From: Chitinophaga sp. LS1
Lineage (GTDB): Bacteria > Bacteroidota > Bacteroidia > Chitinophagales > Chitinophagaceae
DNA length: 64,000 bases
Direction: 5' to 3'
NCBI RefSeq assembly: GCF_034274695.1
Contig: NZ_CP128362.1
Location: 620,001 to 684,000, forward strand
The notes under the pieces are model-generated. The model saw only the letters and a program-made list of their open reading frames with translations, ran no database searches and was not told the origin of the DNA. Position 1 is the first letter of the stretch. Each line of letters starts with the position of its first letter. The position numbers and the translations under genes are program-made. Below are positions 10,526-18,926 of this stretch, piece after piece.

Positions 10526-10819
10526 AACTTAGATGTTAAAGGTGATAAAAGTGTTAAAACGGCAGTACTCGTGCGAAAAGGCCCGCAGTTTTATTGGAAT
10601 AAGTCATCTTTCAGCGGGGTTTATTTAAATGATCCCCGCATTTATTCAGTAGTAATCGCTTTCTTTTCCCATAGACAAAATTTTAGTTGTTATTACTTTG
10701 CTTTTGGTGAAATGAAAGGGCGATTCCATAGGTATTACACATCATAGGCATCGGCATAGGGTCCTCATCTCACCTTTCACTACTTATGAAAGGAATTTCT
10801 TGATTTACCTGGTTCTTCT

Positions 10820-11881
10820 TTAATATATTACGATCGTTGAATCTTCAATCTTATAGTTGAAGTTCTCTGTCAGGTGCAATGCATTCAATGCTTCTGCAAT
10901 TGTCTCCCCTTCTAAAACACCTGTAAACCGCAACTGTCTGTAGCCAACCCGGTTGAAATGGATACTGATATTGTAATAGCGTTCCATTCTCTTGGCCAGC
11001 GTACCAAAGTCTTCGTCCTGGAATACCAATTTGTTCTGTAACCAGCTGGTTTCCATCACTACCGATGAATCTTTTCTGTCATTCAGGTAAGTCATGGATG
11101 TTACGCTAGGTACATTTGGTACTAAATCTTTTATGCTGACAGCTTTCCTCCTTGTAGAGTCAAAGTTGGTCAGCACCAGTTTCTGAGAAGGTTTCAATAT
11201 TATTTTCTCAGATGGATTGTCAGTCACGGTAACCTCTATCGCCCCTGTAATCAGCGTAGCTTCAGAAGAAGCTTCGTCTGGATAAGATTTTACGTTGAAA
11301 GCAGTACCCAGTACCTTGATATCCATTTTGGAAGTATGGATGATAAAAGGTTTTTGTGGATCTGCATGTACGTCAAAGAATGCCTCCCCTGTCAGGTATA
11401 CTTCCCTGTTTTTAGTCGCAAAGTCTTCGCTATATTCAAGTTTACTGTCCGCATTGAGTGTCACTCTTGTACCATCTTCCATTATAAAAGTGGATTTCTG
11501 CCCTTTGGCAGTCACTTTTTGCATCATGGAGCCGCGCTGATATATATAATAAAAGCCGCCAGCTGTAATAAGGAGTGCCAGTGATGCTGCAGCTGCTACC
11601 CAGCGCATACGGCCTGTATTTTGTACAGGCTTCATCAGCGGCGCCATGACCGGCGTACCTGCTTCTTTTTCCAACTCATTTATCTTCGTCTGCACATTTT
11701 CAAAAAGCCTGCGCCCGTCTATATAATCAGTTTGATTCTGAGCCCAGTAGGTACGGAACATGTCATACTGCTTTGCTGAAGCAGTATCCTCATGCATGAT
11801 ATGTTGTAGTTCCTGGCCTTCTTGAGGTGTGATGTCACCAACCAGGTCCTTTATAACCATTTCAAAAAAACGATCGCTCAT
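10820..11881 (-). CDS. FecR-family anti-sigma / sigma regulator
   Basis: Single-pass inner-membrane protein that holds the neighbouring ECF sigma factor and receives the signal from the STN-type SusC. I chose ATG 11881 (MSDRFFEMVIKDLVGD): the 27 residues gained by the upstream start look unlike a FecR N-terminus. Seen: a cytosolic helical segment (1-90), a membrane helix (about 94-112), a periplasmic FecR domain (GQKSTFIMEDGTRVTLNADS, YLTGEAFFDVHADPQKPF) and a DUF4974 C-terminal domain ending FNYKIEDSTIVIY. It begins 94 bases after the sigma stop. Confidence 0.93.
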   Translation of the reverse strand: MSDRFFEMVIKDLVGDITPQEGQELQHIMHEDTASAKQYDMFRTYWAQNQTDYIDGRRLFENVQTKINELEKEAGTPVMAPLMKPVQNTGRMRWVAAAASLALLITAGGFYYIYQRGSMMQKVTAKGQKSTFIMEDGTRVTLNADSKLEYSEDFATKNREVYLTGEAFFDVHADPQKPFIIHTSKMDIKVLGTAFNVKSYPDEASSEATLITGAIEVTVTDNPSEKIILKPSQKLVLTNFDSTRRKAVSIKDLVPNVPSVTSMTYLNDRKDSSVVMETSWLQNKLVFQDEDFGTLAKRMERYYNISIHFNRVGYRQLRFTGVLEGETIAEALNALHLTENFNYKIEDSTIVIY

Positions 11882-11975
11882 TGTCCGTTGGAATAACCCT
11901 TTGTATATAGGACAATTTTTTAATGGTAATATGCGTACAAGCTTTAAAAAAAATTTTAACATATAATTCCAAGTC

Positions 11976-12605
11976 CTAATTACCCATAAATATGAATAAA
12001 ACTAATATAGCACTAATGAGATTGTCTGTCGCCTGTCGGTTTACCTTCTTCAAATATGGATCCATCGCCTTACTCATCTTCTTCATAGCCCGAAGCATCT
12101 GAGTGTGTACTGTACGATGTGAAATGTTGAGAATCTCTGCTACCTCCTTGTATTTCATACCATTTTCCTTGATAAGCCGGAATATGATACCACATTGACG
12201 GGGAAGTGTACTTATCGCCTGATCCATTCTGAAAATCAGCTCTTTCTTCTCCAGTTCCAACTCCGGCGAGGCTTCATTGATCAGCACTCCGCCTCCGTCA
12301 TGGTCCTCAATATTGACTACCTGTATACTGGAAAAACGTTTATTATAGTTCAGGGCCTGGTTTTTTACAGCAATAAACAGATAGGTTTCGGGCTTTTCTA
12401 CCGCCTGCATCTGAACCCTGTCCATCCAGCATTTCACAAAAACATCCGATACTATCTCTTCAGCAACCTGGTGATAATGAACGTACAGCTTGCAAAATTT
12501 AATGAGTCGCGGGTTTAATGCGTGAAATAAACCCTCAAATGACCGGGCATCACTCACCTTCGTGAAGCGCTCCCATAGATCATTTATATTAACCTCTTTT
12601 TGCAT
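11976..12605 (-). CDS. ECF RNA polymerase sigma factor (Bacteroidota type)
   Basis: A 209-residue sigma-70 family protein. Region 2 carries FCKLYVHYHQVAEEIVSDVF and the helix ETYLFIAVKNQALNYNKR. Region 4 is LPRQCGIIFRLIKENGMKYK followed by the helix-turn-helix VAEILNISHRTVHTQMLRAM. It should direct polymerase to the SusC/SusD operon when FecR releases it. The C-terminal tail (LISAILVLFIFMGN) is strongly hydrophobic, which is seen in some Bacteroidetes members and might tether it to the membrane. First gene of the sigma > FecR > SusC > SusD order; ATG at 12605. Confidence 0.94.
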   Translation of the reverse strand: MQKEVNINDLWERFTKVSDARSFEGLFHALNPRLIKFCKLYVHYHQVAEEIVSDVFVKCWMDRVQMQAVEKPETYLFIAVKNQALNYNKRFSSIQVVNIEDHDGGGVLINEASPELELEKKELIFRMDQAISTLPRQCGIIFRLIKENGMKYKEVAEILNISHRTVHTQMLRAMKKMSKAMDPYLKKVNRQATDNLISAILVLFIFMGN

Positions 12606-12750
12606 TCTAACTTTTCATTATATTTCGGACAGCAATGTAGTAAAAGTATATGGCAAATAAAAATAATAAATCTTTCTGAATTAATTATTTATAATATATA
12701 TTATTACCGATACATTAATATTTAGGGGTATCAGATTAGCACAAAAAAAG

Positions 12751-12786
12751 AGGGGGAAGCAGTCCTTACCCGGACTACTTCCCCCT
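12751..12786 (-). terminator. Intrinsic terminator of the ferritin gene
   Basis: G/C-rich stem 12751-12765 with 12772-12786, one mismatch (C12760/A12777). On the minus strand it is followed by a run of seven T. It begins 25 bases past the ferritin stop. Confidence 0.85.
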
Positions 12787-12811
12787 TCTATATCAAGGAG
12801 TTATATTTTCC

Positions 12812-13309
12812 CTATTCCTGCTCCATCGTCATTATGTCACGATCGAACAAATAGAGACCACTTTTGTCATCTCCAATCAGTTCCAGCTTATCATTACACT
12901 CACGGGCCAGTCTTTCCTCTTCAATCTGCTCATTTACATACCACTGCAGGAAGTTGTGCGTAGCATAATCTTTCTCCTGTAATGACATGTCTACCAGCTC
13001 ATTAATCCCCTCACTCACCTTCACCTCATGGGCAAACAACTCTTCAAAAGCCTTCTTCAATGATGGGAAGGTCAGCACCGGCTGAGCCAATGCAGGTACG
13101 AGGGCAAAACCACCCCGCTCATTTATATAATGGATCAGTTTCAGCATGTGCATTCTCTCTTCGTCACTGTGCTTAAAGAAGAATTTTGTTACTCCCTTCA
13201 GACCAGGCTGAATGTCTGCCCAGCTACCCATGGCGAGGTAAGCCTGTGACGACTGCGCCTCCATTAAAACCTGCTTGTTCAGCGCTTCCTGCATTCTTTG
13301 TGACAACAT
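12812..13309 (-). CDS. ftnA: Non-heme ferritin
   Basis: Iron-storage protein that oxidises Fe(II) at a di-iron centre and stores ferric mineral in a 24-subunit shell. At 165 residues it has the usual length. Ferroxidase ligands are visible by comparison with E. coli FtnA: Glu17, Tyr24, Glu51 and His54 (EERMH, shifted by one residue), Glu95, Gln128 and Glu131 (NFLQWYVNEQIEEE). Cytosolic. Single gene with its own terminator; the cupin gene lies 30 bases upstream and may be co-transcribed. Functionally it fits the iron/heme theme further along the window. Confidence 0.95.
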   Translation of the reverse strand: MLSQRMQEALNKQVLMEAQSSQAYLAMGSWADIQPGLKGVTKFFFKHSDEERMHMLKLIHYINERGGFALVPALAQPVLTFPSLKKAFEELFAHEVKVSEGINELVDMSLQEKDYATHNFLQWYVNEQIEEERLARECNDKLELIGDDKSGLYLFDRDIMTMEQE

Positions 13310-13339
13310 AATATTCGCTTTTTGTTGATAATTAATTGA

Positions 13340-13684
13340 TTATCTATGTAAAAAGTCTTCTCTCATGGGATTGAAGACGTCAATAAGTACTCCTTCTTCT
13401 TTGCAAACCACGCCATGGATGGCTCCAGACGGTACTGAAAATACATCCCCTGTCTGCAATATTTTCTTGTGGCCGGCAATCTCCACCTCAAACGATCCCT
13501 TTTCCACATACGACATCTGTAAATGTGGGTGCGCGTGTAACGTACCTACTGCACCGGTTTCGAAAGCCACTTTTACGATCATGAGCTGTTCACTGTATGC
13601 CATGACCTTTCTCTTGACTCCGGGATCCGTTGGCTCCCATACAATATCAGCATCTAATTTATAAAAAACAGACAAGTCCGCCAT
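13340..13684 (-). CDS. Small single-domain cupin, KdgF-like
   Basis: A 114-residue cupin with metal-ligand motif HAHPHLQMSYVEKG (His-x-His, Gln) and second motif VPSGAIHGVV (His). The VKRKVMAYSEQLMIVKV opening and the DVFNPMREDFL ending match my memory of KdgF proteins, which help linearise unsaturated uronates from pectin or alginate breakdown. The role is plausible beside the sugar porter and glycosidases but is inferred from family resemblance only. No signal peptide. It starts 29 bases after the DUF4369 gene ends. Confidence 0.75.
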   Translation of the reverse strand: MADLSVFYKLDADIVWEPTDPGVKRKVMAYSEQLMIVKVAFETGAVGTLHAHPHLQMSYVEKGSFEVEIAGHKKILQTGDVFSVPSGAIHGVVCKEEGVLIDVFNPMREDFLHR

Positions 13685-13712
13685 TTGTTGCTTGTTAAGG
13701 AATCAAATATAA

Positions 13713-14393
13713 TTATTTCAGGAGCTTTCTAAACGCTTTTCCCTGCGTACTTGATTTTATCGCCGGCGATAACAATTGATATAATGAATCTGCTTTCGTA
13801 TCCGGCACCCCATTCGCATACCACTGCAATGCTACTATACTGATGATGGAATTGGGATGTGTAGCGGCAAAACTAAGGTACACCTGCTTTTCGTCCTTTC
13901 GGGTGATTGTGTATTCATCAGCAATGGATGACTGAAATGCAGGAAGGTGCCTGGCTTCCAGCGGAGCGGATGTATAATCGCGATAAATGCTCTTTTGCTT
14001 TTCCCGGATCGGTTTGAGCCGGGCCTGTAACGCCTGGTATTCCTGATTTACAGCACCAGCGGTAAATGTAGCTGTTATCAGAGAATCTTTACCAGTGAGT
14101 TCCATCGTCCCTTTTTCTATGTAAAAGAGAATGGCATCCAGTGGCAGAGCAGCCATATTTTGTGGGGTCGTCAGTATCAACAACGCATCAGAAACATCGC
14201 TGATGGTGCCTTTGAATTCAAATTTCCCATCCTGCAAATGTACGCTGTCACTGATTTCCTTTCCATTGGAAAGATAGGTCAGCAATAATTGACAGTCAGG
14301 TCCGAGATGACCAATCTGTCCTTTCAGTACAAAGGGAGTTTGCTGGGCGGCTACTGTGAGGGGAAACAGTAGGGCAAAGAGTAGTGGCTTCAT
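13713..14393 (-). CDS. DUF4369 protein lacking a thioredoxin domain
   Basis: About 226 residues with a signal peptide (MKPLLFALLFPLTVAAQQ) and a DUF4369 domain (FVLKGQIGHLGPDCQLLLTY, SDSVHLQDGKFEFKGTISD). In Bacteroidota this domain normally precedes a TlpA-like thioredoxin domain with a CxxC site. Here the protein stops at SSTQGKAFRKLLK, just where the linker to that domain usually begins, and no Cys pair is present. I chose ATG 14393; the codon at 14402 is TTG. It may be a shortened relative that binds without redox activity. No frameshift remnant of the missing domain was noticed downstream. Confidence 0.75.
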   Translation of the reverse strand: MKPLLFALLFPLTVAAQQTPFVLKGQIGHLGPDCQLLLTYLSNGKEISDSVHLQDGKFEFKGTISDVSDALLILTTPQNMAALPLDAILFYIEKGTMELTGKDSLITATFTAGAVNQEYQALQARLKPIREKQKSIYRDYTSAPLEARHLPAFQSSIADEYTITRKDEKQVYLSFAATHPNSIISIVALQWYANGVPDTKADSLYQLLSPAIKSSTQGKAFRKLLK

Positions 14394-14466
14394 GCGTGGC
14401 AAGGGTTATGATTCCTAATTTAAACAAAATTCAGTTACGTTTCCGTCCACCGCAGGCACTGTAAGC

Positions 14467-14503
14467 AAAAAACCACTTCCGCGTTAGACAGAAGTGGTTT
14501 TTT
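14467..14503. terminator. Bidirectional intrinsic terminator after the sugar porter
   Basis: 13-bp arms (14467-14479 and 14491-14503) with an 11-base loop, A-run on one side and T-run on the other. Lies 17 bases past the sugar-porter stop on the minus strand. Confidence 0.85.
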
Positions 14504-14519
14504 TGTGCGTATTCGAAAA

Positions 14520-15836
14520 TTACTTAATTCCCAACTCTTTTTGAATCGCCTCCAATGACTTACCCTTCGTCTCAGGCATCATTTTCAGTATAAACAACAA
14601 CTGCAACAACATCATCACACTATAGAATACAAATGAGTAGAAACCTCCATGCTCACTGCCTTCCACAATGATAGGGAACGTCCAGGAAATAATCGCTGCC
14701 ATAATCCAGTGTGTAAAACTCCCCAGTGATCCCCCCTGTGAACGTACTGAATTCGGGAAGATCTCTGAAATAAACACCCAGATCACCGCACCCTGTGAGA
14801 ATGCAAAGAATGCAATAAACCCAATCAGGTAAATCAACACATTACTATTCGCAGCATGTGCATCCCTGAAAGCATAAGCCGTCAACCCCAGGAAAACAAT
14901 CATACCTACTGACCCGATTAACATCAACGTCTTACGACCAAATTTGTCAATCACCGTCATCGCCAGCAATGTAAACAGGAGATTCGCCGCACCAATGTAC
15001 ACAGGTTGCAAATAGGCTTTACTTTCATCAAAGCCTGCCATTTCAAAAATGCGTGGTGCATAATACAGGATCGCATTGATACCTGACAACTGATTGAACA
15101 TCGCCAGCAATACCGCATACATCACAGGTTTCATATACCTGCGCTGGAACAGCTTTTCCTGGTGTGCCTGCACAGATTCTTTGATGGATTGTATCGCACC
15201 ATTTACATCCGTTTCCAGTAAGCGGTTCATAATAGGAATCGCCTCTGCCTCACGGTTGTTAAGGATCAGCCAGCGGGGACTTTCAGGAATAGAACGAAGC
15301 AAAACCCAGAAGAGGGCAGAAGGAAACACCATTATTCCCAGCATCCAGCGCCATGCATGATCTCCTAAACCTATAAAGAGGAAATTGGTGAGATAAGCGA
15401 TGAAAATACCAGCTACAATGTTTAACTGAAACATACCTGCCAGCCTGCCCCTGAGAGGTGCAGGCGCTATTTCAGAAATGTACATAGGCCCTACTACTGA
15501 GGAGGCTCCTACTGCAAACCCACTGGTAAAGCGGAAGAATACAAACAGGAACCATGCAGAGACAGAAGCACAGCCAATAGACGAAATCACGAAAATAACG
15601 GCAATAGTGAGCAAAACCTTTTTACGGCCATGAATGCGGGCCGGACCACCTACAACCAATGAACCGATGACTGTGCCGATCAGACTGGCGGCCACCGTGA
15701 AGCCATGCCAGAAAGAATCGAGTGACCATAATTGTTGAATGGTTTTTTCCGCACCTGAAATAACGGCTGTTTCAAAACCGAAAAGAAAACCGCCAAGGGC
15801 GGCAATCAGGGCGATACGTACAGGATAAGAAAGCAT
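14520..15836 (-). CDS. MFS sugar porter (XylE/GalP family)
   Basis: Inner-membrane sugar:proton symporter of 12 helices, 438 residues. Family signatures: GGFLFGFETAVISGAE in helix 1, GGPARIHGRKKVL in the first loop, PESPRWLILN before the central loop, INAILYYAPRIFE in helix 7, KFGRKTLML, and PETKGKSLEAIQKEL at the end. I chose ATG 15836; the 22-residue extension to 15902 would start inside a terminator stem. It probably imports the monosaccharide released by the glycosidases encoded further upstream. The exact sugar cannot be read from sequence. Confidence 0.93.
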   Translation of the reverse strand: MLSYPVRIALIAALGGFLFGFETAVISGAEKTIQQLWSLDSFWHGFTVAASLIGTVIGSLVVGGPARIHGRKKVLLTIAVIFVISSIGCASVSAWFLFVFFRFTSGFAVGASSVVGPMYISEIAPAPLRGRLAGMFQLNIVAGIFIAYLTNFLFIGLGDHAWRWMLGIMVFPSALFWVLLRSIPESPRWLILNNREAEAIPIMNRLLETDVNGAIQSIKESVQAHQEKLFQRRYMKPVMYAVLLAMFNQLSGINAILYYAPRIFEMAGFDESKAYLQPVYIGAANLLFTLLAMTVIDKFGRKTLMLIGSVGMIVFLGLTAYAFRDAHAANSNVLIYLIGFIAFFAFSQGAVIWVFISEIFPNSVRSQGGSLGSFTHWIMAAIISWTFPIIVEGSEHGGFYSFVFYSVMMLLQLLFILKMMPETKGKSLEAIQKELGIK

Positions 15837-15892
15837 ATTAGACTGAGTAACGTGGTTAAAAAAATAAATATAATATGCTTTTTTCGTAAAGA

Positions 15893-15937
15893 GAAATCCC
15901 AAACGATTTCACCTTCTGTAAAAACGTTTGGGATTTC
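15893..15937 (-). terminator. Hairpin terminator after aldo/keto reductase
   Basis: Perfect 13-bp arms (15893-15905 and 15925-15937) with a 19-base loop; the minus strand after the second arm is T/A-rich. Lies between the aldo/keto reductase stop (15983) and the sugar-porter start (15836). Confidence 0.75.
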
Positions 15938-15982
15938 GTTATATGACCCGCAGCTCGTCTTTATTTGGCGGCCAGCCGGCTT

Positions 15983-16813
15983 TTATTTAGACAAAGTGTC
16001 AAATTCCTCATCCGTCAATTCTACCTCAGCAGCTTTCAGATTCTCTTCCAAATGCGCTACTGACTTAGTTCCCGGAATCAGCAATATATTATCTGCCCGC
16101 TTCAGCAACCACGCCAATGCGATCTGCGCCGTTGTTGCCTGATGCTTATCAGCAATTGCCTTGATCTTGTCCGCCATTTTTTGCGGACCAGATGCCAGCG
16201 GGTACCAGGGAATAAATGCCAGGTTCTGCTCTGTAGTATAATCCAGCACTTCTTCCCACTTCCTTTCACCCAGGTTATACAGGTTCTGCACAGATACGAT
16301 CGGCAGCATCTGCTGCACCTGTTTGATCTGGTCTACTGTCACTTCTGATAAACCTACATAACGGATCTTTCCTGCCTTTACCGCTGCTATCACCGGTTGC
16401 AACGTCTCTTCCACTGGCGTATTCGGATCAATACGGTGTAACTGCCACAAATCAATCGTATCTACTTTCAGCCTTTCCAGACTGCCTTCAATATTCTCAC
16501 GAATAAAATCAGGTTTACCATTCGGCACCCATTTATCAGGACCTGGACGTACAAAACCACCTTTGGTAGCAATGACCAGATCTGATTTATACGGATGCAG
16601 GGCATCTGCAATCAGTGTTTCATTCATCTTTGGACCATATGCTTCTGCTGTATCAATGAAATTTACACCACCTGCCACAGCAGCCTGCAATACTTTCTTT
16701 GCATTCTCCCGGTCATCTACCTCTCCAAATACGCCCTTGCCTGTAAGTTGCATACCTCCATAACCAAGACGGTTTATTTCCAGTGTTCCTCCAAGTTTAA
16801 ATGTTGTTGCCAT
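15983..16813 (-). CDS. Aldo/keto reductase
   Basis: A 276-residue cytosolic NADPH-dependent carbonyl reductase of TIM-barrel fold. Seen: GYGGMQLTGKGVFGE near the start, FIDTAEAYGP (catalytic Asp and Tyr), VIATKGGF (Lys), DLWQLHRIDPNTP (His), and a cofactor-binding end LLIPGTKSVAHLEENLKAAE. It lies 21 bases after a second, related reductase, so the two form a likely operon. The substrate is unknown; similar genes in sugar loci reduce aldehydes or ketoses. Confidence 0.9.
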   Translation of the reverse strand: MATTFKLGGTLEINRLGYGGMQLTGKGVFGEVDDRENAKKVLQAAVAGGVNFIDTAEAYGPKMNETLIADALHPYKSDLVIATKGGFVRPGPDKWVPNGKPDFIRENIEGSLERLKVDTIDLWQLHRIDPNTPVEETLQPVIAAVKAGKIRYVGLSEVTVDQIKQVQQMLPIVSVQNLYNLGERKWEEVLDYTTEQNLAFIPWYPLASGPQKMADKIKAIADKHQATTAQIALAWLLKRADNILLIPGTKSVAHLEENLKAAEVELTDEEFDTLSK

Positions 16814-16834
16814 TTTACGTGCTTTTAATTTGGG

Positions 16835-17815
<981 letters not shown>

Positions 17816-17849
17816 TGTCATTAATTTTGGAGTTATACAAAATAAAAGC

Positions 17850-17886
17850 AAAATAGGATGCACTCTTTTTGAATGCATCCTATTTT
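17850..17886 (-). terminator. Hairpin terminator after GH43
   Basis: Perfect 13-bp arms (17850-17862 and 17874-17886) with A/T flanks giving a T-run on the minus strand. Separates the GH43 gene (stop 17983) from the reductase pair. Confidence 0.8.
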
Positions 17887-17982
17887 TAAAGATAGTACGA
17901 AAATCATCTAAGCCTTTGACAAATGATGGTTTTCATAAATGGCCATGCGGCCGGCTTATTGAGTTAGTGAACTGGAACCAAC

Positions 17983-18909
17983 TTATTGTGTTAGTAAATT
18001 GCCGAACTCCTTCTCCGTCACCGTAAAGATCGTCCCATGCCTGACCCCTTTCGGTAAACTGATCTGGTCTGAAACATCTTTCCACACCTTCCCATCTGTA
18101 GAGCTGATCGCCCCATATTTATGTTCTGTATACTTATCAAAATAGATCAGCCAGGTGTTCCCGATCTTCATCGTAGTAGGCCCCTCTGCCCAGTATTTAC
18201 CAGTAATAGATGGCCCTGCCTTTGTATACGGTCCTGTTAGTTTACTACTGTATGCCACACGCAGATATTTTGCAGGTGGTTCAATGGTCTCATCTTTCAT
18301 CACCATCATATACTTTGAACCGTCCTTTACAATCGTTGCATCAATCACATTAAAACCCGGATCATATAACAATTTAGTAGCCGAATACTTTTTAAAATCT
18401 TTAGTGGTCACATAATACATCCGGTGATTATACCCACTCTCTTTCGCAGCCGCAGTCTCTTTAAACTGACCCGAAATAGTCGTGGCCCAGTAAATCATAT
18501 ACGTCTTTGATGCCGCATCGTACGTGATCTCCGGCGCCCAGCAATTCCTCGCACTATCTTCCTTCGCCATTACAGGTATAAATTCCTGCTCAGACCAGTG
18601 AATCAGATCTTTTGACGAAGCATAGCCAATGCCTTTATCATTCCAGCTCACAGTCCATACCATGTGAAACAACCCATCTCCTCCCCTGATGATACAGGGA
18701 TCACGCATCAGTTTATCATTGCTCACCACCGGTGTTAAAAAAGAAGAATCACCCTTTAAAGCCGACCAGTTATAACCATCTTTGCTGTATGCAAGATGCA
18801 ACCCATCTTCACCATTTCCCTTGAAATATGCGAACAGGTATACGTTTTGAGACATGCCGGCGAGTGCCTGCAGCATGCAAAGGCATGATAGTAATGTACG
18901 TTTGACCAT
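17983..18909 (-). CDS. Secreted GH43-like five-bladed propeller glycosidase
   Basis: A 308-residue protein with signal peptide (MVKRTLLSCLCMLQALAGMS). The propeller pattern includes KLMRDPCIIRGGDGLFHMVW (Asp candidate near 69), NCWAPEITYDAASKTYMIYW (Glu candidate), DATIVKDGSKYMMVMKDE and a late His in GVRHGTIF. This fits the GH43 / clan F pattern of arabinofuranosidase, xylosidase or galactosidase activities; the substrate is not resolved. It starts 17 bases after the GH95 stop, so the two are probably co-transcribed. Confidence 0.82.
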   Translation of the reverse strand: MVKRTLLSCLCMLQALAGMSQNVYLFAYFKGNGEDGLHLAYSKDGYNWSALKGDSSFLTPVVSNDKLMRDPCIIRGGDGLFHMVWTVSWNDKGIGYASSKDLIHWSEQEFIPVMAKEDSARNCWAPEITYDAASKTYMIYWATTISGQFKETAAAKESGYNHRMYYVTTKDFKKYSATKLLYDPGFNVIDATIVKDGSKYMMVMKDETIEPPAKYLRVAYSSKLTGPYTKAGPSITGKYWAEGPTTMKIGNTWLIYFDKYTEHKYGAISSTDGKVWKDVSDQISLPKGVRHGTIFTVTEKEFGNLLTQ

Positions 18910-18926
18910 AACAGAAAAATAAGCAA

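Noticed and set aside
15837..15902. N-terminal extension of the sugar porter to 15902
   Set aside because: It would start inside the stem of the terminator at 15893-15937. The ATG at 15836 gives the standard sugar-porter N-terminus.
17816..17878. N-terminal extension of the aldo/keto reductase to 17878
   Set aside because: It begins inside the terminator at 17850-17886; MKYRKLG at 17815 is the normal family start.
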